Assembly: GCA_018711305.1 (NCBI GenBank)
Contig: DVIL01000043.1
Location: forward strand, 1 to 37,320
Reading direction: 5' to 3'
Source of the DNA: Candidatus Coprenecus stercorigallinarum
GTDB taxonomy: Bacteria; Bacteroidota; Bacteroidia; Bacteroidales; UBA932
DNA: 37,320 bases
Shown here piece after piece: positions 1-8,155 of this stretch. The first letter of the stretch is position 1, and each line of letters begins with the position of its first letter. The notes below the pieces were generated by a model. It saw only the letters and a list, made by a program, of their open reading frames with translations, did not search any database and was not told where the DNA came from. Both the position numbers and the translations under genes were made by a program.

Positions 1-1711
1 CATAAACAGATACTACATCAACTACCTTGCTTTCTGCTGACGGCTTAATCTTCAGATTGCTGATTTCTGCATCAGAATATATTTCTACTGGCACTGTCAA
101 TTCTTTTTCGCCTCCCGAGACTTCGGCCGGACGTTCTATGAGAACTTTTGTATATCCGGAATAATCATCATCACGCAGGTTGTCCATACTCTGCTGATCC
201 GAAAGGCAGCGGTATACCGTTCCGGTATATCCCTCAGCCTTTGTGAAAGTTCCCGTGACACTTCCATAGAGCTTTACAGTGCCTTTCTGAATCGTTAGAT
301 TTTCAACTTCAGTATCAGAACCAAGGACAAATGTATCGTCAGCCGTAGTCACCTGGACATTTGAGTAATTACCTCCTGTTATCTCTGCTGAACCTGCCGG
401 AAGATTTATGACCAGACTCCCCTGCTGCTCCGTGGACTGGTTGCTGAGAACCAGTCTGCCGGTAAAGTCATTGCCGCTGCCGGTACTATTCAGGATATCC
501 TGCACGGTGAAAGTGGCATCGGAAGCTATGCCGCCCTGCAGGTTGAGTTCCACTTCGGTGGTGATGGCCGGAAGTTCGATGGAGTTTTCACCATCTGTCG
601 AAGATATCTGGTTTTCGACTGTGATGGAGATGGTTTCGGGCTGAGAGGATGAGGATGCCACCTCTTTGAGAATTTGTTCTGCTTCTGCAAGGGTAGACAC
701 AGTATGAACGTCCTTTTCCAAAGTTTCGGCAAAACCCTCTGATATATCTATCTTCAGATCCGCGCTCTTGGTCAGCAGCGCTCCCGATACGTTGGTGCGG
801 TAGTTGGCCTGGACGGGAAGCTCGGGGAAGGAGTAGGGTGTGATGTCCAGCAGCTCGTTGCAGTCCTTATCATAGAATCTCATGGTTATCCCGCTTATCA
901 TTCTCTGCTGGCCTTTCGGGGCAAAGATGTAGTCGAATGAAAGCTGCTGGGCTCCGGTTACTACGGGGTTGGTGATATTAGGGATGTCGGATATCTCTCC
1001 GGTTACTCCGGTTACTCCGGTTACTCCGCCTGCACCTTCCGCAGGCTCTGTCAGACTACCGTTGATAAGGTCCATTCCGGTCGGAATGGAAGTAAAAGTC
1101 ATCCGCACTTTTGCGGGCTTGAGAGCATCGCTCTTGATTTCATCGCAGTCTGTGGTGAAAATGTTCAGCTGACCGAAAGGACGGGTCAGGGTATAGCTGT
1201 CCTCCACCTCCCCGGAGAAGTCGTTAAGGTCGAACACTCCGTAGAATGCATCGCGGGTGTCGTCGCTGCTCATATACTGGTGTCCGTCGGCAGTGTTGTA
1301 TGTAACCGTCGGGAAATCTGTAGTAACATAGTGGTTGTCCGTCTGCAAGTTTGTCGTAGATGCCACATTGTCCGCCCAGAACACCAGCTTGTAGTCATAG
1401 CCGGTAAGCAGGGTCACATCCTCAAAGGTTGCCTGTTGTCCGGTCACCTGCTCATAGCTAAGAGTTCCATACGGCTGCGGCCCGTTCTCCCCGTCCACCA
1501 TATACACGCCGAGGATACAGCGGTTGATCTGATCTCCATTTCCCGGATCCGCATTGCTCTTTACCGACGGACCACCGGAGGGTACCGAAGCGGAAATGGT
1601 TACTGTAACTTCCTCGGCGGCGGGCAAACCGAAGCCGGTCTCTTCCCTCTGGCAGGAGACCGCGAGCAGTGCCATGACTGCCGCGGAGATTGTCAACAGT
1701 TTGGCTTTCAT
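1..1711 (-). CDS. Fimbrial tip-type lipoprotein, DUF6562-like, C-terminus cut by window edge
   Basis: The reading frame opens at the ATG at 1709-1711 and stays open for 570 codons to the window edge, so the C-terminus is missing. The N-terminus is a lipoprotein signal peptide with lipobox LAVSC (Cys20) followed by QREE, an acidic stretch typical of surface-exported Bacteroidetes lipoproteins. Residues about 25-300 resemble the DUF6562/fimbrillin-like fold: a LVFWADN segment, a DAFYGVFDL segment, then LTRPFGQLNI and a VQANYRTNVSGALL strand. Residues about 310-570 are strand-rich, with a STLAEAEQIL motif and repeated short beta strands, suggesting a beta-helix or adhesin-like stalk (inference). 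It is the last visible gene of the fimbrial operon, one base after the gene at 1713-2564. GC content falls to about 40% towards the window edge. The family assignment rests on motif memory, and the tip role on operon position. Confidence 0.75.
   Translation of the reverse strand, partial: MKAKLLTISAAVMALLAVSCQREETGFGLPAAEEVTVTISASVPSGGPSVKSNADPGNGDQINRCILGVYMVDGENGPQPYGTLSYEQVTGQQATFEDVTLLTGYDYKLVFWADNVASTTNLQTDNHYVTTDFPTVTYNTADGHQYMSSDDTRDAFYGVFDLNDFSGEVEDSYTLTRPFGQLNIFTTDCDEIKSDALKPAKVRMTFTSIPTGMDLINGSLTEPAEGAGGVTGVTGVTGEISDIPNITNPVVTGAQQLSFDYIFAPKGQQRMISGITMRFYDKDCNELLDITPYSFPELPVQANYRTNVSGALLTKSADLKIDISEGFAETLEKDVHTVSTLAEAEQILKEVASSSSQPETISITVENQISSTDGENSIELPAITTEVELNLQGGIASDATFTVQDILNSTGSGNDFTGRLVLSNQSTEQQGSLVINLPAGSAEITGGNYSNVQVTTADDTFVLGSDTEVENLTIQKGTVKLYGSVTGTFTKAEGYTGTVYRCLSDQQSMDNLRDDDYSGYTKVLIERPAEVSGGEKELTVPVEIYSDAEISNLKIKPSAESKVVDVVSVY
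1001..1027 (-). repeat. Three tandem 9-bp repeats in the tip lipoprotein gene
   Basis: The unit GGTTACTCC occurs three times without interruption. On the coding strand it encodes Gly-Val-Thr three times, in a loop between two strand-rich segments. The period is a multiple of three, so copy-number change would alter loop length without a frameshift. Confidence 0.9.
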
Positions 1712-1712
1712 A

Positions 1713-2564
1713 TTATAAGATATTTAAATTCAAGGTTATGTTGGTTGTGTAGTTGGCCACAATATCTTCTGAGCCGAGGGACAGCGTCTGTTCTGCTTCT
1801 CCCACCTTGAGAGTCCCCTCTATCGGTGCGGATGAAACGGGAGGGAAGAAGTAGTCGGTCAGAATAGCCGTATTACCGCTCGTGGCCTCTCCATAATCGA
1901 TAGTGAGGGACTGGGCTGCGGTATTGTCCGTCAGCGGCTGTCCCTTCAGGACATCATAGCCGAGAGGAAGACCGCCGGTTATTTTCAGGGAAACGCTCTG
2001 GGAAGAGGAGATGGCGGAAGCATTGGCTACCACGACCTTGGCCAGAGGCCTACTGAGGGTTATGTCCATAGCCGCCCCGGCAGTAAAACGATAGTTCCTC
2101 AGTACTCCGCAGAACGCATCCCGCTCATCCCCGCTGACATAGCTGTTCTCCCCAGTGCCGGAGCCGCCGGACTGAAGTCCGACTACCCGGACATTGTTCA
2201 GATCCTCTGCATTGTAGACATCCCCGCTGCCGTCCGCATCCCGGTCCGCCCAGAAGAGGATATTGTACACTCCCGGTATCATCCTCACCGGCTCTTTCAC
2301 ACCCTCCCCAACTGTCCTGCCCGGCCAGACGTATTCAAACGCCAGTTCGCCGGAAGTGCCGTTCTCTCCGACAGTCCATGCCTGCATGATGTACCGGACT
2401 TCTGTCGCATCGTCCGTATCCGTAGCAGCCTTGACCTCAGCCGGGACAGAAATCCCCACCGTCCCCTCCACAAGCTCCGGAGAGCCGCCGGAACTGCCGG
2501 ACTGTGTACACCCTACGAGCGGAAACATTGCCGCAAGCACTGCATATATCACTTTATTTTTCAT
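1713..2564 (-). CDS. DUF6562-like fimbrial lipoprotein (short form)
   Basis: This 283-residue lipoprotein has a signal peptide with lipobox LVGC (Cys19), then a Ser/Gly-rich linker. It shares a domain pattern with the downstream tip-type protein: ILFWADRD near residue 105, ERDAFCGVLRNYRF in the middle, LSRPLAKVVV, a GYDVLKG turn, and a final NYTTNITLNL strand. These motifs are characteristic of small fimbrillin-associated lipoproteins of Bacteroidales (DUF6562 type, assigned from memory). It lies 4 bp after the anchor gene and 1 bp before the tip-type gene, so the three are surely co-transcribed. Its likely role is an accessory or minor pilin subunit on the cell surface (inference). An unrelated immunoglobulin-like lipoprotein cannot be excluded. 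Confidence 0.7.
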   Translation of the reverse strand: MKNKVIYAVLAAMFPLVGCTQSGSSGGSPELVEGTVGISVPAEVKAATDTDDATEVRYIMQAWTVGENGTSGELAFEYVWPGRTVGEGVKEPVRMIPGVYNILFWADRDADGSGDVYNAEDLNNVRVVGLQSGGSGTGENSYVSGDERDAFCGVLRNYRFTAGAAMDITLSRPLAKVVVANASAISSSQSVSLKITGGLPLGYDVLKGQPLTDNTAAQSLTIDYGEATSGNTAILTDYFFPPVSSAPIEGTLKVGEAEQTLSLGSEDIVANYTTNITLNLNIL

Positions 2565-2568
2565 AGCA

Positions 2569-3588
2569 TCAATCAGGTAATATTATATCAATAGTTCCGT
2601 CAAATCCGGGGTCTATACCGATGCCCGACCCCCTGTCCTCGGTCAGGAACGTACCTCTGAGGACGGTAGTCTCGCCCTTGTATATCACCGCCTCCAGACC
2701 AGAGTAGGTGTTGACCACCTCGCCGGCAGAGTCCAGCACAGTAAGGGTGATGTTGACCGTAGTGCTCTCGCCGTTGACGAACACATAGTCGTACCCGAGC
2801 ATGACCTCTTCCTCGCTGACGGGTATCATAGCGGAAGAGAAGGTAATGCCGGTCTCAGCCTTGTTGGGAAGGCCCGTCAGGACATTATAGCCTGTAGGGA
2901 AATACAGGGCATAGTCCCAGCGGACAGTGTACTGCTCCCAGAAATCCGCGCCGGGGGGCTCAGGCAGGTCCATTGTCATGTTGTGCAGGAACTCGGCGGC
3001 ATCGGTCGAGACAGCCTCCACCCGCCCCATAGGACTGTGCATGGTCTCGGCGACATCCATCGTAGTGAACCATTCGTCTGACGAGATATTCAGGTCAAAA
3101 CGGGCCTCGTAGCATTCCTTCAATGAAATGGAGCCTTGAAATGTGTCATCAAAGACAATTCTGGAAAGATCCGACATGTCATAGACAGAGGAACCTCCCT
3201 GCATATCCTTGGTACATACCGCAAAAGCCGCCACCTTGTAGTTCCCTGCATGCAGGGTATCCGTAAAACGCACGCTGGAAGATCCGTCCTCAGCCCTGAC
3301 AGCTCCGGACTCCAGGCGGCTGACAGGATCACCCGTGAAATCGTTTCTGTAAATCTCCATGATAAAATACATGCAGCCGTCCTCATCGCTGCGTCCAATG
3401 GTGGAAGTTTCCGCTACGGCCGGATCCGTAGTCAGGTCGATATTGACAACTATCATTGTCGGATCTACGCCCGGACCTACCGGATACTCATGAATACGGC
3501 AGGAGACTACAGCGATACTTGCAAGAATTGCGGCCACGTATATCAGGACCGCCGTGAGGGATGTTTTTGGTGTATGTTTCATGTTCAT
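2569..3588 (-). CDS. Mfa2/FimB-like fimbrial anchor lipoprotein
   Basis: The protein has 339 residues and a lipoprotein signal whose lipobox is AVVSC (Cys30), followed by RIHEYPVGPG. A cysteine followed by HEYP or HEFP is common in Mfa2/FimB-type or DUF6562-associated anchors. The body holds a YFIMEIYRND strand, a NYKVAAFAVC strand, a conserved LGYDYVFVNGE strand, and ends in GIGIDPGFDG, a C-terminal signature I associate with this family. Known Mfa2/FimB proteins anchor the pilus to the outer membrane and end assembly. A second ATG two codons downstream (start 3582) is equally possible. The gene sits 6 bp after the DUF3575 gene. The family is likely, the exact subunit role inferred. Confidence 0.72.
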   Translation of the reverse strand: MNMKHTPKTSLTAVLIYVAAILASIAVVSCRIHEYPVGPGVDPTMIVVNIDLTTDPAVAETSTIGRSDEDGCMYFIMEIYRNDFTGDPVSRLESGAVRAEDGSSSVRFTDTLHAGNYKVAAFAVCTKDMQGGSSVYDMSDLSRIVFDDTFQGSISLKECYEARFDLNISSDEWFTTMDVAETMHSPMGRVEAVSTDAAEFLHNMTMDLPEPPGADFWEQYTVRWDYALYFPTGYNVLTGLPNKAETGITFSSAMIPVSEEEVMLGYDYVFVNGESTTVNITLTVLDSAGEVVNTYSGLEAVIYKGETTVLRGTFLTEDRGSGIGIDPGFDGTIDIILPD

Positions 3589-3594
3589 CTCCTC

Positions 3595-5028
3595 CTATAA
3601 CTTATATATCAACGATATTCCAAGCCGGGTAATACCCAGATAATTGGCAGTGGATGTATCCCAGCTGATACCGTTCTCGACATTGTAGAATGTATCGTAG
3701 CGGGTCCAGATATAGCCTACTCCGATGTTGAACTCCATGCCCCAGTGCTTTGAGAACTTGAGGGCGTATCCGTAATCCAGTCCCGCGCCCCACATTCCGT
3801 CAGTATCCTGATAGCGGTTGCGTTCATCCACCGAGATGTTGAACATACCGCCTAGCAGATGTACGCCGAAGAAATGACCCTTCATTCCCGGCTTCAGCCA
3901 GTAACGGGCCGACGGCTGCAAAGCGAATACCCTGTACCGGTAATTACGCGCCACCGTATAGGGACTGTAGAACACTGGTATATCGAGCGACCACTGATCA
4001 GCCAGACGAACCTCTACCGCCAGATTCGGAACGACCAGGGCATAGAAAGGCAGGTTGGTCTTGAGCCACCAGCGGGATGATTCCCAGGTAAATGAAGACT
4101 TCTTCCTGCCGGAAACGGTCTTGCCGGAATCAACGGCAGGTACTACGGCTACGGCAGAATCCGCTTCCGGAGCCACTGCTACCGCCGAATCTGCCGGAAC
4201 TACAGATGCGGCCCCCCTATCTCCGGCCACTACAGCAGGCCTTTGCGCCGCTAGTATAGGATCTACTTCACGTGCAGAAAGGGCATAGACCTCCGCATTC
4301 TGCACACTCTCGGGAATGTACTGCCGGAGCGGCTCCCCGGCATCCCGCCTACGGACAATCAGGAGCACCGACATACTGTTGCGCAGCTTTGGAAACATGT
4401 GCTGCTTCATATAAGCGTAAGCGCGGCCTCCCGCTATGGTCAGAAGCCGCACCTTCAGCTGCTCCTTCACCATACCGGGAGCATATTCTACCGTCTCAGG
4501 CACCGTCCTCAGGGCATCCAGCACCTGTTCCCGATCCGGAACTTGAGTGTCTTTCTCCACCAGAGTCCGCAGAATATCGTACCCGATACCCTCCGGTTCG
4601 CATGTCACTTTTCCAGGATCTATACCTGTATACCTTATTATATATGAAGCCAGCGAGTCACCACGCAGGCGTGTTAGCCTATTATTCGAGCGCAGGTCGC
4701 CATCAGGAGATGAGTACGAGCGGATTACTACTTCAAAATCCCTGTTCTCATCCATATAGGAGCGAACTTTTGTGATTACGGAATCCAATGCCGCCGCATT
4801 GCCGTTATAACTCGGAATCACATACCGGTATCCGGACGGATAGTGTACCGTGATACTGTCCTCAGGGTGCAGCTGCATCGGCTCATCCAACAGCATCTCC
4901 GCCACGTCAGTTATCTCTTCTGCCGGATCCGCCGGTCCTGGCACCGCTCTTCCTTCTGCCACCCCGGATAAACAGCAGCAGGACAATAAAAGAAGAGACA
5001 GTCTTCTCAGTATGGGTTTGCTGTACAT
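3595..5028 (-). CDS. DUF3575 outer-membrane protein with OmpA-like N-terminal region
   Basis: I chose the ATG at 5026-5028 (477 residues, MYSKPILRR) because it begins a typical signal peptide; the frame remains open further upstream but with no plausible signal. Residues about 55-200 contain an OmpA-C-like segment (VVIRSYSSPDGD, then NNRLTRLRGDSLASYI), a fold that binds peptidoglycan in other proteins. An Ala/Val/Pro/Asp linker with two similar DSAVAV units follows. The C-terminal 150 residues are a DUF3575 beta-barrel (WWLKTNLPFYALVVPNLAVEV, final GISLIYKL). In Bacteroidales such proteins commonly head fimbrial operons and may act as the outer-membrane component (inference). It is the first gene of the operon, with a promoter about 110 bp upstream. 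Confidence 0.8.
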   Translation of the reverse strand: MYSKPILRRLSLLLLSCCCLSGVAEGRAVPGPADPAEEITDVAEMLLDEPMQLHPEDSITVHYPSGYRYVIPSYNGNAAALDSVITKVRSYMDENRDFEVVIRSYSSPDGDLRSNNRLTRLRGDSLASYIIRYTGIDPGKVTCEPEGIGYDILRTLVEKDTQVPDREQVLDALRTVPETVEYAPGMVKEQLKVRLLTIAGGRAYAYMKQHMFPKLRNSMSVLLIVRRRDAGEPLRQYIPESVQNAEVYALSAREVDPILAAQRPAVVAGDRGAASVVPADSAVAVAPEADSAVAVVPAVDSGKTVSGRKKSSFTWESSRWWLKTNLPFYALVVPNLAVEVRLADQWSLDIPVFYSPYTVARNYRYRVFALQPSARYWLKPGMKGHFFGVHLLGGMFNISVDERNRYQDTDGMWGAGLDYGYALKFSKHWGMEFNIGVGYIWTRYDTFYNVENGISWDTSTANYLGITRLGISLIYKL

Positions 5029-5102
5029 TTTAAATCTTCGTTTAAAATGCACACAGGCAATTCTGCCGTAATTCAGAAACAACAATCAGAATAGCGCAGG
5101 AT

Positions 5103-5143
5103 TTGGAGTATTAGATATCTGATTTTTAAATAATTTACTCCAA
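5103..5143. repeat. 8-bp perfect inverted repeat at the fimbrial promoter start region
   Basis: TTGGAGTA at 5103-5110 is the exact reverse complement of TACTCCAA at 5136-5143, with 25 bp between. The right arm overlaps the -7 box of the fimbrial promoter and the expected transcription start. The spacer holds the palindrome AGATATCT (5113-5120). It could be an operator, or a hairpin at the 5' end of the leader RNA. Confidence 0.75.
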
Positions 5144-5171
5144 TTTTAAATTTTCTGAAAATTTTTACAAA
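5141..5171 (-). promoter_or_regulatory. Bacteroidetes-type promoter of the fimbrial operon
   Basis: On the minus strand, TTTG (5171-5168) is followed after exactly 19 bp by TAAAATTG (5148-5141), one mismatch from the Bacteroidetes consensus TTTG-N19-TAnnTTTG. Transcription would start near 5135, leaving an AT-rich leader of about 105 nt before the DUF3575 start codon. The rest of the gap 5029-5288 holds no gene on either strand that I can support. Confidence 0.65.
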
Positions 5172-5288
5172 AGTGTTATTTTATTTTAATATCTTTGTAT
5201 TCCTAAACGAAGGTTTTTCCAGCACTCTATCAATTGATCAGTTGTTCTATGGGCTGCATCTGCAGATTATGCAGATAATGATGCAACG

Positions 5289-6317
5289 TCAGAGCAGCTC
5301 CAGCAGCGCATCGACATCAGCGGCAGTGGTTGCCCAGTCGGTGACAAAGCGGATGGCGCTGCGGGAATCGTCGAGATGCTCCCAGAGGGAGAATGTGGCC
5401 TGGCCGCGGAGGCGGTCGATGACGGTATTGTCGACAATGACAAAGAGCTGGTTGGTCTGAGGTTCGGCCAGGAAACGGTATCCCTTGGCTGAAATGCCGG
5501 CGGCAAGACGGCCGGCGGCGGAAATGGCATTGCGGCCCACACGCTCATAGAGGCCGTCGGTGAAGAGGGTGGCGAACTGGACTCCGAGCAGACGGCCCTT
5601 GGCCAGAAGGGCACCACGCTGCTTGATCAGGGAAAACAGGTTGCCGACAAGGCCGGGACGGGGTACGACCAGAGCCTCTCCGAAGAGGGCCCCGCACTTT
5701 GTCCCTCCGATGTAGAACATATCGCACAGAGCGGCTATATCCTTCAGGGTTATGTCATTCCTGTCTGAAGCCAATGCATAGGCAAGACGCGCACCGTCAA
5801 GATACAGAGGGATGCGGTACTCCCTGCATACCGCTGCCATATCACGAAGCTCAGAAAGCGAATACAGGCTGCCCTGCTCGGTGGGATGGGTGACGTAGAC
5901 CATACCAGGTTCTACCATGTGGGCATAGTTCTCGTCCGCCCAATAGGCGCGCAGATATTCCCGTACCTCGGATGCGGACAGTTTGCCACCGTCATGCGCA
6001 GGAAGGGCAAGGACCTTATGGCCAGTAGCCTCCACTGCCCCGGACTCATGATGGTTGATATGTCCGGTGACCGGTGAGATGACTCCCTGACAATGCCTTA
6101 GCACGGCACAGGCGGCAAGCGCATTGACCTGTGTCCCGCCTATCAGCAGATGGACCTGCGCCTCTGGGGTCCCGCAGGCTTCACGGATCTTTCCGGCAGC
6201 CGCCTTTGTATAAGAATCGTCCCCATAACCGAGGGACTGCTCCATATTGGTTCTCACGAGGGCCTGCATCACTTCCGGGCAGGCACCCCTCATGTAGTCG
6301 TTCTCGAAATTGAGCAT
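5289..6317 (-). CDS. ltaE: Low-specificity L-threonine aldolase (PLP-dependent)
   Basis: This 342-residue protein is a fold-type I PLP enzyme of the beta-eliminating lyase/threonine aldolase family, which cleaves L-threonine or L-allo-threonine to glycine and acetaldehyde. The N-terminus FENDYMRG matches the family's usual F-x-S/N-D start. The HINHHES segment supplies the ring-stacking His (His89/90), LYLDGARL holds the cofactor-contacting Asp174 and Arg177, and FYIGGTKCGA contains the Schiff-base Lys207. Length and motif spacing are normal. It lies 20 bp after recJ on the same strand and is probably co-transcribed with it, although there is no functional link. I see no convincing terminator after its stop codon, only small palindromes at 5229-5238 and 5258-5267. 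The exact stereospecificity cannot be read from sequence. Confidence 0.93.
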   Translation of the reverse strand: MLNFENDYMRGACPEVMQALVRTNMEQSLGYGDDSYTKAAAGKIREACGTPEAQVHLLIGGTQVNALAACAVLRHCQGVISPVTGHINHHESGAVEATGHKVLALPAHDGGKLSASEVREYLRAYWADENYAHMVEPGMVYVTHPTEQGSLYSLSELRDMAAVCREYRIPLYLDGARLAYALASDRNDITLKDIAALCDMFYIGGTKCGALFGEALVVPRPGLVGNLFSLIKQRGALLAKGRLLGVQFATLFTDGLYERVGRNAISAAGRLAAGISAKGYRFLAEPQTNQLFVIVDNTVIDRLRGQATFSLWEHLDDSRSAIRFVTDWATTAADVDALLELL

Positions 6318-6337
6318 AGAATTGTCTCCTATATTTT

Positions 6338-8068
6338 TCAGAATAGTTCCTTCTTTCGTATATCCTTGACTCTCAATTGGATATTGGCAATTCCCCGATA
6401 ATAGTTCTCCGCAATGGAATAGCAGATATCCACAGGGTTTCCTGCGTGCAGGTGCTCGAAATGCTCGGAACGGTTGAAGGCTATGGCGGAAATATAACGG
6501 TATGGTTCGTCCTCCTGTATGAGCTCGAGTTTCATGTGGCCGTTCTCGGAACCGACAAGACGGCCGTTACCGTTGTCATAGACGTTCTCGGTGATGAATA
6601 CCGGTGACAGGTTTCCTGGTCCGAACGGCTGGAACTGTTTAAGTATGCGGAAAAATTTCGGCGTAATCTGTTTGAAATCCAGATAAGTGTCTATCAGGAC
6701 CACAGGAGTGAGAATATCCTCTGTTATCTTGTCCGCCACCACCTTCTCGAACTTTTCGGTAAAAGGTTTCAGGTTCTCCTTCTTGAGAGTCAGACCTGCC
6801 GCATACATGTGGCCTCCGAAATTCTCCAGATATTCCGAGCATTCCTCTATAGCTTCGTAAAGATCAAAGCCGGCGATACTCCTTGCCGAGCCGGTTATCA
6901 GTCCATTTGACTCGGTAAGGACGATGGTGGGACGGTAAAAAGCCTCCACAAGCCGCGATGCCACGATACCGACAACTCCCTTGTGCCATTTCGGGTCATA
7001 GACCACAGTCGACTTGCGGGTGCGGTAATCCTTTGCACGCTTGACGGACTCGATGGCCTCCTTGGTGATCTCCTTGTCCACACTCTTGCGTTCGCGGTTA
7101 TGGGTGTCTATGGCCTTTCCAATGCTTTGGGCCTCCTCGTCATTGCGGCTCACCAGCAGATGGACCGCCGTACGGCCAGACTCCATACGGCCTGCGGCAT
7201 TGATTCTCGGTCCTATCTTGAACACGATATCGTCGATAGTGATCTTATGGTTTTCAAGGCCGGAGAGTTTGATTATGGAAAGCAGCCCCTTGCTCGGAGA
7301 CGTATTGAGCCGCTCCAGACCGTAATAGGCCAGAATCCTGTTTTCACCTGTCATCGAGACAAGGTCTGCAGCAATACTGACCGCCACCAGGTCGAGAAAT
7401 GACTCTACCCACGCAAAGGGAAGCCCCTTCCTGACAGCATACGCCTGTACGAGTTTGAAGCCCACCCCGCATCCCGACAGGTCATCGAACGGATAGCCGC
7501 AGTCATGGCGCTTGGGATCGAGAATGGCTGTGGCGGGAGGCAGTGTCTCATCCGGGAGATGGTGGTCGCAGATGATGATGTCGATTCCCTTTTCCTTTGC
7601 ATAACGGACCTTCTCAACGGCCTTTATCCCGCAGTCGAGGGATATTATCAAGGTATATCCGTTTTCATGCGCCCAGTCTATGCCTTTGTACGAGATACCG
7701 TAGCCCTCGTCATACCGGTCAGGGATGTAGTATTCCACATTTGGGTTGAAATTGCGTATGAAGGTGTACATCAAGGCCACGGCCGTGGTTCCGTCCACAT
7801 CGTAGTCCCCGTAGATCATTATCGGTTCTTCGGAGGAAATGGCCTTATCGAGACGGTCCACCGCCTTGTCCATATCCTTCATCAGAAAAGGGTCGTGGAG
7901 CTTGGAAAGATCTGGCCGGAAGAATTCGCGGGCCCTTTCAGCGGTTGTGATATTGCGCTGGACCAAAAGGTTCGCCAGCACCTGGTCTATTCCCAATTCT
8001 GCAGAGAGGGCGCGTACAAGCGCGGGGTTGCCCTGCTCCTTAACTATCCATTTTTTCTCGATTGCCAT
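6338..8068 (-). CDS. recJ: Single-stranded-DNA-specific 5'-3' exonuclease RecJ
   Basis: RecJ degrades single-stranded DNA 5' to 3' in recombination and mismatch or base excision repair. The 576-residue protein shows the DHH phosphoesterase motifs in order: GDYDVDGTTA (Asp88, Asp90, Asp92 metal ligands), SLDCGI (Asp145), CDHHLP (residues 168-170) and a GCGVGFKL segment near 199-206. The DHHA1 domain follows with GRMESGRTAV, and the C-terminal OB-like region includes FQPFGPGNLSPVF. The length is typical. The gene is divergent from lysS across an 87-bp gap and is followed by the threonine aldolase gene. A TAAATTTG box on the minus strand (8081-8074) sits very close to the start codon and would give an almost leaderless message, so it may be fortuitous. 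Confidence 0.96.
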   Translation of the reverse strand: MAIEKKWIVKEQGNPALVRALSAELGIDQVLANLLVQRNITTAERAREFFRPDLSKLHDPFLMKDMDKAVDRLDKAISSEEPIMIYGDYDVDGTTAVALMYTFIRNFNPNVEYYIPDRYDEGYGISYKGIDWAHENGYTLIISLDCGIKAVEKVRYAKEKGIDIIICDHHLPDETLPPATAILDPKRHDCGYPFDDLSGCGVGFKLVQAYAVRKGLPFAWVESFLDLVAVSIAADLVSMTGENRILAYYGLERLNTSPSKGLLSIIKLSGLENHKITIDDIVFKIGPRINAAGRMESGRTAVHLLVSRNDEEAQSIGKAIDTHNRERKSVDKEITKEAIESVKRAKDYRTRKSTVVYDPKWHKGVVGIVASRLVEAFYRPTIVLTESNGLITGSARSIAGFDLYEAIEECSEYLENFGGHMYAAGLTLKKENLKPFTEKFEKVVADKITEDILTPVVLIDTYLDFKQITPKFFRILKQFQPFGPGNLSPVFITENVYDNGNGRLVGSENGHMKLELIQEDEPYRYISAIAFNRSEHFEHLHAGNPVDICYSIAENYYRGIANIQLRVKDIRKKELF

Positions 8069-8124
8069 GAGCGCAAATTTACAAAATTTATTGTATGGTG
8101 CGGAAGTTGTTTGAAATTGTTTCT

Positions 8125-8132
8125 TAAATTTG
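8125..8132 (+). promoter_or_regulatory. Candidate -7 box of the lysS promoter
   Basis: TAAATTTG matches the Bacteroidetes -7 consensus TAnnTTTG, but no TTTG lies 19-21 bp upstream. It would start transcription near 8139, giving a leader under 20 nt for lysS. Its last four bases overlap the inverted repeat at 8129-8155. Confidence 0.4.
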
Positions 8133-8155
8133 CCGTTTGAACTAATAACGGCAAA
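8129..8155. repeat. 9-bp perfect inverted repeat ending at the lysS start codon
   Basis: TTTGCCGTT (8129-8137) and AACGGCAAA (8147-8155) are exact reverse complements separated by 9 bp. The right arm ends one base before the lysS ATG, and the left arm overlaps the candidate -7 box. Position suggests an operator or a start-codon-proximal hairpin. Confidence 0.8.

Noticed and set aside
4055..4775. Plus-strand frames opposite the DUF3575 gene
   Set aside because: They mirror the Ala/Pro-rich linker and OmpA-like region and have no motif or promoter of their own.
5103..5143. Invertible promoter switch
   Set aside because: The repeats enclose only 25 bp and not the whole promoter, so inversion would not reverse transcription; no invertase gene is in the window.
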